From: Saprospiraceae bacterium
GTDB taxonomy: Bacteria > Bacteroidota > Bacteroidia > Chitinophagales > Saprospiraceae
DNA: 64,000 nt
Direction of reading: 5' to 3'
Assembly: GCA_016714445.1 (NCBI GenBank)
Contig: JADJNF010000007.1
Span: forward strand, 62,001-126,000
Every line of letters starts with the position of its first letter. Positions within the stretch are counted from its first letter, which is position 1. Position numbers and translations under genes: made by a program. The notes beneath the pieces were generated by a model. It searched no databases. It was not told the origin of the DNA and saw only the letters and a list, made by a program, of their open reading frames with translations. Below, one piece after another: positions 28,938-39,417 of this stretch.

Positions 28938-30623
28938 GAACAGATGATTATTGTAAGGAACTCATTTAGGAACTACAAAATTGAAAGCTTGATAAATCAC
29001 CAGAGTCAAAAGGAATATGAAATTCTAATACTTTAGTTATATTGGAAGATGATGCTAACTCTGCCAAATTAAAACCACCCTGAGTAATATAGGGTCTAAA
29101 CCCCTGAAAACATAATCCAATCTTTTAAGTACCATTTCACCCACGAACTCCCTTCCATTGTAGTTATATTTATTTTTATGATTTATAGAATTTCGCTGTA
29201 CCGTTGCGTCGTTGCATCTTTACCAAATGAATAATAATCATTCTACTTCTCATTTCAGCACCAGCCAACATCCCGATATTATTAATATCATCAAAAGTTA
29301 CCCATGACTGCCCACCCATTTTCACAGTTCCTTTCCTTAACACACTGTCATAGTTTAGACAGATAATGAGTCAAAAATCGAGCATTCATCTAGTTGGTCA
29401 TTGAAATGGTACTCATGCTTCGATGTTGTGACGGAATTTGCTACCCGTCCGCTTTCGAGGTTCAGTCATTTGTAGCACTGACGTACTTCACCTTGAAGGA
29501 TCAATCCTTCAACATCAGGATGATATCCAGATTCCATTTGTCCGTTTTTCAGTTCCTTCTCTCGAAGAAAATCGGTTTTGCTGATTTCGACATTGTTTTT
29601 GATGTACTTTCTATGCAACAGTGCACAACAAGCATCATTCCACATATGCAGCTTTTCATTTCTATTCCCGCTATTTTATTGGGCGGATTGTGATGGCAAT
29701 AATAAAATATCAACTTTTTATTTGGATCATACTTAAAATTGACGTCTGCATCATAGATGTAATGCTGATGCGACTGTTCGGTTATCATGATGGCTTTCAG
29801 ATTATTGCCCTATTCCCAGCGTACATTGATTTTTTTTAATTGAAGAACTAATGCTTTCTACAGAAAAAGAACTTTATGAAATGATGTTCTTTATTAAATC
29901 TATTTGTTAAAAATACTCTCTGTAGCAATTAATATGTTTTGTTTTTTACATTGATTTTTGGAAGTATAACTACCATTAAGAAATGACTTATTTTCTTGAC
30001 CAAGCACTTGTATGTGAAGTATTCAAATTTAGGTAAATGACAATAATATATTAAAAAGTGAAAAAATTTTTTGTTTTAAAAAAGTATTTTATATTTGCGA
30101 TAGTTAATAAATGAAAAAATAATCTCTTGCTTAAAAAGGGAAGTACATAAAAAATAGTATATTCAGACAATTAAAAATGTATTCCATTTGGTTTTAAGTA
30201 TTTCTTGAATTTAATTGGACAATTTTAAGAAATCTTAAAAAGTATAATGGGATATTCCTGTGGAAATAGCAGATTTTTTCAATTTTGCCATATGAATTCG
30301 GGATTTTATTTTGGTTGAATATTTGTGAGAACCAATTGAGATAATCGTATGCTTATTTTATTTTAGCTGAAATTGAAATAAATTGACATTCATGGGTACT
30401 TTTTATGTAAAAGCGGCACTAAAAGTGAAATTGTCAAATTTAGAGTTGAGTAGTTTAATTTTTAAAAGCAGTATTTTTGTTAACATTTATTTTATTTGTT
30501 TTAAAGTGTATGACTAAATATTCAATTTTAACTCAATGGATCCAAAATAATTTACTTGGAACATTATGTACATCCTTGGGAGTGGCAAGCTGTAACAACG
30601 TTTTAGCAGGGATAAATAAATTA
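28938..30623. other. Gene-poor region with degraded minus-strand coding relics
   Basis: About 1.7 kb. On the minus strand short protein-like pieces in changing frames appear between 28960 and 29850, for example KMGGQSWVTFDDINNIGML (near 29320) and YIYDADVNFKYDPNKK (near 29740). They are interrupted by many stops, so any gene here is decayed beyond recognition; I cannot name the family. From 29900 on the DNA is AT-rich without open frames. Confidence 0.4.
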
Positions 30624-30656
30624 GACGTGTATCTTTCTTCCCGAAAGATACACGTC
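30624..30656. repeat. Perfect 14-base inverted repeat upstream of the M43 protease
   Basis: GACGTGTATCTTTC (30624-30637) pairs exactly with GAAAGATACACGTC (30643-30656) around TTCCC. The flanks AAATTA and AATTTC extend it imperfectly. It has no U tract. It lies 74 bases before the ATG of the large protease gene, so it could be an operator or an mRNA 5' hairpin. Confidence 0.6.
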
Positions 30657-30729
30657 AATTTCGACTTAATCTTAATTAATAAATCCGTACCTTCTAATAT
30701 TTAAATAATCAGTGATAAAATTTTATAAG

Positions 30730-33700
30730 ATGAAAATTGAACTTTATAAATTAATCTTAATTGTTTCGTGTCTGTTATTGATTAACAATTTTTCAAATGC
30801 TCAAGTAAATTCGACACAGGATGTATCAGATCACCATCATAAACCATGTGGTACAGACCAGCATCATGATTACAAGATGCAAACCAACCCTGAATATAAA
30901 TATTTCTATCAGAATCAAAAGTCAATGGTGGACTCCATACTGCGTAATCCCGGTGATTTACGCTCATATCCACCTCAATATACAATACCTGTAGTGGTAC
31001 ACGTGATACATCTTGGCGAGTCTGTTGGTACAGGCAGCAATATTTCAGATGCTCAGATTCAGCAAGCCATACAAGGTCTCAATGACCGGTTCAGAAATGG
31101 AATCGGCAGTAGTTTGGATATTGAAATTGATTTTTGCCTGGCAACCAGAGCACCTAACGGCAGTGCCACCAACGGAATCAACCGAGTAAATGGCTCAGGA
31201 ATCCCGGGTTTTTCCAGTCAGGGAATAGCCTTTAATGGAAACTGTGGAGCAAACGAACAAGCTGTAAAAGACTTAAGCAAGTGGTCACCATTATCCTACT
31301 ATAATATTTGGGTTGTGCATCAAATATGTGAAGGATGGTGGGGATATGCAGCTTATCCTTCAGGAGAGCCATATGATGGTGCCGTAGTAGATGCTTATTA
31401 TATGTCCGATCAACACGCTCTACTAACTCATGAGATCGGCCATGGGTTCAATTTATACCACACATTTCAAGGAGATAACGGCTCCAGTTGCCCTCCAAAC
31501 AACAATTGTCAGACCGATGGCGATCAGATTTGTGATACACCGCATCACAGATTAAATGATTGTGGCTCATCCAATCCTTGCTCCAGTTCAGGAAACTGGG
31601 ACAACAGCCGTTATAATTATATGAGCTATTGTTGGCCGGCATCAAACCTGAGTAGGTTTACTCCCAATCAAAAAGCACGGATGAGAGCCACTCTACAGGT
31701 GTATCCGAGACAAAATCTGTTGAACTCAGATGGATGTTCTCCTGTTGAATGTTCTGCACCTACTACTTCTGAGTTCAACCACAGCAATGTGACAACGACA
31801 ACCGCACAACTGAGTACAACTGCCAGTGGCAACCAGTTTCAGTTTCGTTATAAACTCAGCTCTAGCTCTACATGGATAACCACTTCGGAATCGACGAGTA
31901 ATAGTGTCAACATCAACAGTCTTACATCTAGTACTTCATACGACTATCAGGTGCGCCGTCGATGCTCCAATAATGTATGGAGCAACTGGTCAGGAAGCAA
32001 AACGTTTACTACATCAGGTTCGGGAGGTGTGCTAACCATGTATACCATGCTCAATGCAACCCCCAATCCAGTAAACCAGGGTGAGCAAATGCAGTTTTCT
32101 TTCAATGTTCAAAATACTGGCTCATCTTCGTTTACTGGAATTATTGGTGTTTACCTGTACAATCAAACTGTTGGGGATCCACCCTTAGAACAACTGTACT
32201 ATACTAATGAATTTACACTTCCACCGACCTATATTTTTTCCAATAATCTAAATTTCAATAGGTTAATCAATCATCCTCCAGGTACCTATAGGGTTATAGC
32301 GTGGTATCTTCCAACAGGTTCAGATTGGCTTCAGATTAATGACGGCAACTTTAGTAATGTGGTTCAAATCACAGTTTCTTCCGCTACCTGTTCTACACCT
32401 ACAACTTCTGAGTTCATCCACAGCAATGTGACAACGACAACGGCACAACTGAGCACAACTGCCGGTGGCAACCAGTTCCAGTTTCGCTATAAACTAAGCT
32501 CCGGCTCTACATGGATTCCCACTTCTGAGTCGGCAAGCACCAGTACCAGCATCAGCAGTCTCACTAGCGGTACTTCATACGACTATCAGGTGCGCCGTCG
32601 CTGTACAAATAATGTATGGAGCGACTGGTCAGCAACGAAGATGTTTACTACAACAACTGCTACCTGCCCGACGCCCACCGGTCTGGCAGCAACAGCCACA
32701 GGTTATTCCCATGTAATGTTAAATTGGAACACAGTTATTGGAGGATCAGGGTATCAAACACGTTTACGTAAAGGTTCTCAAAACTGGAATGAAGGACAAG
32801 TATATTCTTCCGCAAGTATTATTTGGTATAATATGAGCCCTTTTACTCAATACGAGTTCCAGGTAAGGGCACAGTGCAGTTCCGGTAACTTTAGTGACTG
32901 GTCAACGTCTTTATTTATCACCACTCAAGGTCAGGATGATCCTTATTGTTATTCATACGGTAATGGTAATTCTTTGAATGACTGGATCGCAGGAGTTGCT
33001 GTAGGAACTATAGATAATTTTTCTTCAAACGGCTATGGATATACAAACTTTACCAGTCAGACTACCATCCTCCAACCGAACAGTCCATACTATATCCAGC
33101 TCACTCCAGGCACTAATGACTCTCCAAAGACAGTTTATTGGCGTGTCTGGATAGATCTCAATGGTGACAATGATTTTAATGACAATGGTGAGCAGGTATT
33201 CCAGGCAAGCGGATTAACTAGTTTATCTGTAGCCGGTAACATCACAATACCTGTATCCGCAAGCCAGGGCCTTACAAGGATGCGGATAAGCATGAGTACC
33301 GGAGATTACCCACTCTCTTGCCAGACCTTAAATCTACTGGATGTTGAGGACTACTCTGTCAACATTATCTCTACCTGTTCTGCACCTACAACTTCTGAGT
33401 TCATCCACAGCAATGTGGCAACAACAACGGCGCAACTGAGCACAACTGCTGGCGGCAACCAGTTCCAGTTTCGCTATAAACTAAGCTCCGGCTCTACATG
33501 GACTACCACTTCTGAGTCGGCAAGCACCAGTACCAGCATCAGCAGTCTCACTAGCGGTACTTCATACGACTATCAGGTGCGCCGCCGCTGTACCAATAAT
33601 GTCTGGAGCGATTGGTCAGCAACGAAGATGTTTACTACAACAACTGCTACCTGCCCGACGCCCACCGGCCTTACTATCAGCAATATTGGTGCTACTTCAT

Positions 33701-35778
33701 TTACTGTAAGTTGGAATGCAATCTCCGGGGCAACCGCCTACGAAATTCAGTTAAAACAAGGACCAGCCGGTGATTGGTACAACATAGAAGGCAACCCATT
33801 TGGCGGAAGCCCCTTCAATGTGTCCGGAGTTCCGGACAACATGGCTATGCAATGCCGAGTACGTTCTATTTGCGGAAGCAGCAACAGCCCTTATTCAAAT
33901 GAGGTCTCATTTATGACTGCTGCCCTTCCATGTTCTGCACCCACTACTTCTGAGTTCATCCACAGCAATTTGACAACGACAACGGCGCAACTGAGCACAA
34001 CTGCAGGCGGCAACCAGTTCCAGTTTCGCTATAAACTAAGCTCCGGCTCTACATGGACTACCACTTCTGAGTCGGCAAGCACCAGTACCAGCATCAGCGG
34101 TCTCACTAGCGGTACTTCATACGACTATCAGGTGCGCCGCCGCTGTACCAATAATGTCTGGAGCAATTGGTCAGTAACGAAGATGTTTACTACAACAACT
34201 GCTACCTGCCCGACGCCCACCGGCCTTACTATCAGCAATATTGGTGCTACTTCATTTACTGTAAGTTGGAATGCAATCTCCGGGGCAACTGCCTACGAAA
34301 TTCAGTTAAAACAAGGACCAGCCGGTGATTGGTACAACATAGAAGGCAACCCATTTGGCGGAAGCCCCTTCAATGTGTCCGGAGTATCGGACAACATGAC
34401 TACGCAATGTCGGGTACGTTCTATTTGCGGAAGCAGCAACAGCCCTTATTCAACTGAGGTCACGTTTATGACTGCTACTCTTCCATGTTCTGAACCCACA
34501 ACATCTGAGTTCAACCAAAGCAATGTGACAACGATATCGGCACAACTGAGTACAACTGCCGGCGGCAACCTGTTCCAGTTCCGTCATAAACTCAGCTCTG
34601 GTTCTATATGGACTACCACTTCAGAGATGGCAAGTAACATTACCAGCATCGGCAGCCTCTCTGCTGGTACTTCATACGACTATCAAGTTCGACGACGATG
34701 CACCAATAATGTCTGGAGCAACTGGTCAGGATCTAGGACGTTCAGTACGAATATCTCTGTGCAAGCTCCAATAGCAAATTTCAGCACTTCCACAACTTGC
34801 GGGCAAGCACCCCTTTCGGTGAATTTTTCCGATATGTCAAGCCAAGCTCCCACTTCATGGCTTTGGAACTTTGGCAACGGTCAGACATCCACATTGCAAA
34901 ATCCGAGTGTTACCTATACCATACCCGGCACATATAATATTACTCTTAATGTAACCAACGAAGGGGGAACACATTCATTGACAAAAACTGCGTTTGTCAC
35001 AGTTGTATCACCGGTTAGCGTCAACGTTTCTTCGAATGCTGTATGTCTAGGAACACCTGTTGTACTTACAGCAACAGGTGCAGATACATACACCTGGACA
35101 GGTCCTGGACTTAATGCCACTACCGGCAACAGTGTAACTGCCATACCTCCAACTCCCGGTATTTTTTACTACACGGTGACAGGCACACAAAATGGATGCA
35201 GCGGTACTTCCAAGACCATAACGATAGAAGTAATGCCTGATAATATCTTTTCAGTATCTTTAGAAACCGTTGGTTGCCAGTCATCAGATATAATATTTAA
35301 AGCTGTTACACAGAATGGTGGTTCGACAACTAACATACTTTGGTATCGCAACGGTCAACCTGTATGGAGTGGGCCAAATTATACCCTTTATTCTGCCGTT
35401 AACGGAGATAAGGTTTATTGTGAAGCCACTTTGGTTAACCCACCGCAATGTACAAAGTCTGAAATGGCGAAATCAGAGGTTTATACTATAAATTGCCTTT
35501 CATCAATTCAAGGAATCGAAGGTTTGCAATCCGCCATGCTCATACCTAACCCCAATAGTGGCCAGTTTAATTTAAAATTGGATATTACTCTGCCGATAAA
35601 AGGCAGCATTCGAATCATAAACATATTGGGACAGACAGTGTATGATGAAAATGTTTCTCTCAATCCCGGTGTAAATACCATTCCTGTTCATCTTCAAAGT
35701 AATACACCCGGTCTGTATCGGTTGATATTGCAATCAGGTCATGGTTTGTATGATAAAGCGTTTGAGGTTTTTAGGTGA
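30730..35778 (+). CDS. Large secreted M43 (pappalysin-type) metalloprotease with FN3, GEVED, PKD and T9SS domains
   Basis: About 1682 residues. Signal peptide MKIELYKLILIVSCLLL.. to about 25; propeptide; an M43 catalytic domain (about 85-335) with zinc motif HEIGHGFNLYH near 232 and a later YNYMSYC Met-turn. Then five near-identical FN3-like modules (starting about 339, 553, 882, 1067, 1252), other FN3 modules between, an extra beta-sandwich (435-550), a GEVED domain (733-878), a PKD domain (1345-1430), an Ig-like domain, and a T9SS type A sorting domain (from about 1602, LIPNPNSGQFNL). It would be exported by T9SS and digest proteins outside the cell. ATG 30730 is preferred to GTG 30712. Confidence 0.9.
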   Translation: MKIELYKLILIVSCLLLINNFSNAQVNSTQDVSDHHHKPCGTDQHHDYKMQTNPEYKYFYQNQKSMVDSILRNPGDLRSYPPQYTIPVVVHVIHLGESVGTGSNISDAQIQQAIQGLNDRFRNGIGSSLDIEIDFCLATRAPNGSATNGINRVNGSGIPGFSSQGIAFNGNCGANEQAVKDLSKWSPLSYYNIWVVHQICEGWWGYAAYPSGEPYDGAVVDAYYMSDQHALLTHEIGHGFNLYHTFQGDNGSSCPPNNNCQTDGDQICDTPHHRLNDCGSSNPCSSSGNWDNSRYNYMSYCWPASNLSRFTPNQKARMRATLQVYPRQNLLNSDGCSPVECSAPTTSEFNHSNVTTTTAQLSTTASGNQFQFRYKLSSSSTWITTSESTSNSVNINSLTSSTSYDYQVRRRCSNNVWSNWSGSKTFTTSGSGGVLTMYTMLNATPNPVNQGEQMQFSFNVQNTGSSSFTGIIGVYLYNQTVGDPPLEQLYYTNEFTLPPTYIFSNNLNFNRLINHPPGTYRVIAWYLPTGSDWLQINDGNFSNVVQITVSSATCSTPTTSEFIHSNVTTTTAQLSTTAGGNQFQFRYKLSSGSTWIPTSESASTSTSISSLTSGTSYDYQVRRRCTNNVWSDWSATKMFTTTTATCPTPTGLAATATGYSHVMLNWNTVIGGSGYQTRLRKGSQNWNEGQVYSSASIIWYNMSPFTQYEFQVRAQCSSGNFSDWSTSLFITTQGQDDPYCYSYGNGNSLNDWIAGVAVGTIDNFSSNGYGYTNFTSQTTILQPNSPYYIQLTPGTNDSPKTVYWRVWIDLNGDNDFNDNGEQVFQASGLTSLSVAGNITIPVSASQGLTRMRISMSTGDYPLSCQTLNLLDVEDYSVNIISTCSAPTTSEFIHSNVATTTAQLSTTAGGNQFQFRYKLSSGSTWTTTSESASTSTSISSLTSGTSYDYQVRRRCTNNVWSDWSATKMFTTTTATCPTPTGLTISNIGATSFTVSWNAISGATAYEIQLKQGPAGDWYNIEGNPFGGSPFNVSGVPDNMAMQCRVRSICGSSNSPYSNEVSFMTAALPCSAPTTSEFIHSNLTTTTAQLSTTAGGNQFQFRYKLSSGSTWTTTSESASTSTSISGLTSGTSYDYQVRRRCTNNVWSNWSVTKMFTTTTATCPTPTGLTISNIGATSFTVSWNAISGATAYEIQLKQGPAGDWYNIEGNPFGGSPFNVSGVSDNMTTQCRVRSICGSSNSPYSTEVTFMTATLPCSEPTTSEFNQSNVTTISAQLSTTAGGNLFQFRHKLSSGSIWTTTSEMASNITSIGSLSAGTSYDYQVRRRCTNNVWSNWSGSRTFSTNISVQAPIANFSTSTTCGQAPLSVNFSDMSSQAPTSWLWNFGNGQTSTLQNPSVTYTIPGTYNITLNVTNEGGTHSLTKTAFVTVVSPVSVNVSSNAVCLGTPVVLTATGADTYTWTGPGLNATTGNSVTAIPPTPGIFYYTVTGTQNGCSGTSKTITIEVMPDNIFSVSLETVGCQSSDIIFKAVTQNGGSTTNILWYRNGQPVWSGPNYTLYSAVNGDKVYCEATLVNPPQCTKSEMAKSEVYTINCLSSIQGIEGLQSAMLIPNPNSGQFNLKLDITLPIKGSIRIINILGQTVYDENVSLNPGVNTIPVHLQSNTPGLYRLILQSGHGLYDKAFEVFR
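33376..34485 (+). repeat. Tandem duplication, two 555-base units inside the M43 protease gene
   Basis: Units 33376-33930 and 33931-34485 are nearly identical and exactly 185 codons each. Each encodes one FN3 module of the SEFIHSN type plus one of the CPTPTGLTISNIGATSF type. Part of the unit recurs again from 34486 and from about 32389. Confidence 0.9.
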
Positions 35779-35970
35779 TATAGCAATGATGGACACAGAT
35801 TATTATTCTCAAAATAAATTGGTTTGCGAAATATGCATTAACCAATGTGCTGATTTTGAATTTAATGAAGTCATAATTTTTCTCAACGAAAATTATCATC
35901 GGTATAATTTTTTAGTTCATATATGATCAGGGTAAGTTTTGTCCATTTATAACAACCATAACATCTATAA

Positions 35971-36006
35971 TGCTGAAACGATTTTAATTTTTTAATTGTT
36001 TCAGCA
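35971..36006. terminator. Possible terminator between convergent genes
   Basis: TGCTGAAAC (35971-35979) pairs with GTTTCAGCA (35998-36006); a further GCTGAAA follows and can pair alternatively with TTTCAGC (loop AAT). It sits in the 457-base gap between the M43 gene and the leftward LamG gene. The rest of the gap holds nothing recognised. Confidence 0.45.
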
Positions 36007-36235
36007 ATGCTGAAAAGTCTTTAATTCTAGTGTTATTTTGTACGACAGAGTGTGATGTTTATAATTAAAAGTTAGCTTTTTATTTGGAGATTATCGCCAG
36101 CATCGTAAAGATAGAGACTGTGTATGCTTTACTGACTGAATCTTTCAGTATATTTATAATTAGGACAAGGACTTTAGGAAGCATATATATAAGTGATGCC
36201 ACAATAAAATTTTTGCCAGTGGGTAGTGTTGAAAC

Positions 36236-37573
36236 CTATTGTCCTGCATTATATATTTGCTTCACCTCATTTTCAGTAAGTGGCCTGCAATGGATTCTAA
36301 GATTATCTATTTTCCCAGTATAGCTATAGGCAGCCCATGACTCACGCTCGCCTATCAACATTCCATTATTTAAATTTGTCCAGGTCATGCCTTGGTTGTT
36401 TGAATCCGTTTCTAACAATAACCCATTAGCATAGAGTTTTCTTTCTGAATTACTTATAGTGACGACCAAATGATTCCATGAATTATTGACATAAGGAGTG
36501 ATATCATAATCAAAATAAGAACCTTCATTAAACCATAATTGCTTTTTACCTAAATTGGACTGTATTTTTATTTGAAATGCTTGAGACGTTCCGGTATGCC
36601 CATAAATAATATTGCCAGCAGCGGAAGATTTTATCCAAAAAGATATAGTTCCTTGAGTTAAATCTTTTAATGGATTTTTTGCAACCGTAATTCTGTCATT
36701 TCCATCAAAACTTGCGCTTTTACCCTTATTAATCTTTGAATTTACATCAGTGGTAAATACAACGCCTTTGATCGTGCCATTATATTCATTGTTGTAATCA
36801 TTTCCATTATCATTATCAAAATTATAATAAGCAACTAAACAATCATTTACCACTACATCATTACCACTTTGTTGGATCGTCGATTCAAGTTTAAACCAGT
36901 TACTTCCTGCATAATAATAAATGGCATTATTTGTGGAACTCAAAATCATAGTACCTTGTGGCTTATTATTAAGGGCCAAAATTTCATCCGTCGTCAATAT
37001 TTGCATAGAACTGCCAGTACCGCTACCAGGCAATTGGACAGAATTACCCTTACTTATGGCCAAAGTATTTCCATTGATTGATAAATTTTGAATCTCATTT
37101 TGTGTGTCATTGTCTTGGTCTCCTGTATTAGATATAGTACTCCCATCCACTTTAATACCTACACCTGCTTTTAGATTTGTTTTTTCAGCATATAAAGCAT
37201 AAGGCACACTTTTTAACAATGTCGTATTTGAAAGAGTATAATTATTAGAAGCATCTTCTGAATATTCAATTTTTATATATTTAAGTTTATTGCCCCATTC
37301 AATATTTTCAAATTGGCCCGATTTATTATAACCTTCTCCTATTGTTAGGTTTATTAAACCAAGAGTACTGGTTACAGCTGTGTGTTCCTCTCTGTAAACT
37401 ATATTTCCTGTAGAAGATTCATTGAGTATATTTACCCTCACTTTAATATCTTTGTTTACGATTGGCTTACCATCTGTTTTTCTTACAGCAGCTTGATAAT
37501 TAATGCCTTGTGGGGATTGTGCCACAATAAAATTGGATACAATCATAAAGATTAAAAACAAACACTTTCTCAT
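36236..37573 (-). CDS. Secreted LamG-like (concanavalin-type) domain protein
   Basis: 445 residues: signal peptide (MRKCLFLIFMIVSNFIVA), an N-terminal domain opening SPQGINYQAAVRKTDGKPI, common in Bacteroidetes surface and fibre-like proteins, a linker (about 130-215), and a C-terminal LamG jellyroll (about 240-440) with VAYYNFDNDNGNDYNN, ISFWIKS, WNHLVVTIS and the closing GKIDNLRIHCRPLTENEVKQ. Such domains bind carbohydrate or protein outside the cell. It overlaps the upstream gene by four bases (ATGA), so the two are translationally coupled. No T9SS tail is present in this protein. Confidence 0.87.
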   Translation of the reverse strand: MRKCLFLIFMIVSNFIVAQSPQGINYQAAVRKTDGKPIVNKDIKVRVNILNESSTGNIVYREEHTAVTSTLGLINLTIGEGYNKSGQFENIEWGNKLKYIKIEYSEDASNNYTLSNTTLLKSVPYALYAEKTNLKAGVGIKVDGSTISNTGDQDNDTQNEIQNLSINGNTLAISKGNSVQLPGSGTGSSMQILTTDEILALNNKPQGTMILSSTNNAIYYYAGSNWFKLESTIQQSGNDVVVNDCLVAYYNFDNDNGNDYNNEYNGTIKGVVFTTDVNSKINKGKSASFDGNDRITVAKNPLKDLTQGTISFWIKSSAAGNIIYGHTGTSQAFQIKIQSNLGKKQLWFNEGSYFDYDITPYVNNSWNHLVVTISNSERKLYANGLLLETDSNNQGMTWTNLNNGMLIGERESWAAYSYTGKIDNLRIHCRPLTENEVKQIYNAGQ

Positions 37574-38028
37574 ATCTTTATAAATTTACTTTTGAAAACT
37601 TTTTTAGAATTTTTATCAATTATGTCCAACAAATATATGCCAGGTGGCAAGTTAGAAATATCAACTAAATGCTCATCAATTACTTTCACTGGATATGTTC
37701 TGCCATAGATATCTAATATTTGTAGTAAAAAATCAATGGGAAAATTTTGTGTCACGAAAAGTTCATTTTGAGCAGGATTTGGAAAAATAACTAACCTGAA
37801 GATTTCATTTTCTGTTTTTGTAAGTGCTTCAAAGTAAGGTTGCAGGACGCCTTCAGTAACCTGAATATTACTCGTATATTCATGAATCAATGGTTCTCCA
37901 ATGGAAAAATCTATTAAAAAAGAAGTATTAGATGATTGACCACCCGAGCTATTGAAGGTGTTTTCTGAAATTTGTCCTTTAGCATTGGTGTAGATTATTA
38001 CGAATAGAATGATATAAAGTTTATTCAT
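37570..38028 (-). CDS. Short T9SS-secreted protein
   Basis: The start at 38028 gives a signal peptide (MNKLYIILFVIIYTNAKG); the open frame upstream has no coding character. A 60-residue mature part (SSGGQSSNTSFLIDFSIGEP, then VTEGVLQPYF) is the short form of the beta repeat found before T9SS tails, followed by a type A sorting domain from about residue 78 (VIFPNPAQNELFVTQ ... LPPGIYLLDI). It is exported and probably attached to the surface. It overlaps the LamG gene start by four bases, so the pair is likely exported and used together. Confidence 0.82.
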   Translation of the reverse strand: MNKLYIILFVIIYTNAKGQISENTFNSSGGQSSNTSFLIDFSIGEPLIHEYTSNIQVTEGVLQPYFEALTKTENEIFRLVIFPNPAQNELFVTQNFPIDFLLQILDIYGRTYPVKVIDEHLVDISNLPPGIYLLDIIDKNSKKVFKSKFIKI

Positions 38029-39375
38029 AGGTTTGTATTTGGATGTAAAATTATTTGTTACTTGTAGGTATTTAAAATTTTTGTTTAGTTTAGAATTTAT
38101 TGAAGAAAGGTTACACAACATTAAAAACACTGGTAACATCCTTACTGTCTAACAGAGACCGAGCATTTAAAATCACATTCACAATTCATCAAATTATTTT
38201 TGGTAAATAACCTAAATGACACGAGAAAATAAAGCATCAGAATTTAATAAAATAATTCTTCAAATTTCTGTATTCCATATCCTTAAATTATTGTTAGAAT
38301 GTCATGCATATTTTTAAAAGTGTAAACATCTTTAATTGTATCAGAAAGTATACAATTTATTACATGATAAACATGAAATTTATAAGAGAAAAAACTTATA
38401 TGATAAAGATTATTTCTATTTATTTTGATTCTGACTAGTTTTTTCAATCGGCGTGTCATAGGTAATAATTTTCAAAAAATACAATTTATTAATTTATATT
38501 CAATACTTTTTTATTTTAAGGCACTAAAATAATAACTTTTCCCTAATTTATTTTTAAAAAATATAAATTATTTTAAAAATAAATTTAAGATACATATGAA
38601 TATGTAAAACGAACTTAAATCTACCAGAGAATGCTCATCAAATTAGTTCTTTTACAAAAGCAAGGTTTTCCGTAAACAGGTAGCGTTTATAACCCATCCT
38701 GTTTGAAGCTTCTGCATTCACCTTGCCTGGCCGCAACCCTGGCAGCTGTGATCGAAATGAAGGAAATACTACTTCAATTTAAAGTCCTATAATACTTTGA
38801 TTTAAACACATTTTAAGCCTGAATGATATTCTTTAATATCGAAGAGTAAAAGTGTAAGTTCAGATTTATAAATTCAAATTTTAAAATACAAAACTACCTA
38901 CACCTTAAGAATAAAAATATGATTTCCATTTTAGTTTAAAATGATCTTTATTATTTTTGATGGGTGATATGAAAAGTTTAAAACTCGTGTTAATTCTATC
39001 TTCGCCAATCTTTTACCAATTCAATTTTAGAAAATTTATCCATAAAAAGGGCGGTCAATTTCAACCGGAATTTACAATATAAATAGTAGCACTTTATCTT
39101 AATCAAAAAAGGTTCTAAATAATGCTGAATAATGTTATTAATTCAGATAAATAAGGATTTTTCGGAAATTTTACAATTCTAAATCTACTAAGGTGGTACC
39201 TCGTTAGGTTTTATATCTTGGTTACCAAGGTTAATTACACGTTGTAAAACTGAATCGAATTCTACTTTTTTTTCATAATTGTTGTGCACAAATGAAAAAA
39301 TATGACAAAACTATTTGTTACATAAGTAGCAGGTAAAATTCGGATATATAAATAAGTTCTTGTTAAAGTTTTGAA
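38029..39375. other. AT-rich intergenic region
   Basis: About 1.35 kb without a convincing gene. A GC-richer patch at 38690-38760 (around CCTTGCCTGGCCGCAACC) may be a relic of coding DNA on the minus strand but has no recognisable protein. No tRNA, terminator or repeat was identified. Confidence 0.45.
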
Positions 39376-39417
39376 TTAAAATCGCAATCCCATCTAACTT
39401 TTCATCGCAAGCATTGC

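Noticed and set aside
29394..29693. 99-codon rightward open frame
   Set aside because: Its composition is not protein-like, and the opposite strand carries better, though broken, coding sense.
30477..30704. 75-codon rightward frame before the M43 protease
   Set aside because: It runs straight through the perfect palindrome at 30624-30656 and has no ribosome site or family resemblance.
39191..39206. T-box-like AAGGTGGTACCTCG
   Set aside because: T-box leaders are essentially absent from Bacteroidetes, there is no specifier-loop structure, and no rightward aminoacyl-tRNA or amino-acid gene follows.
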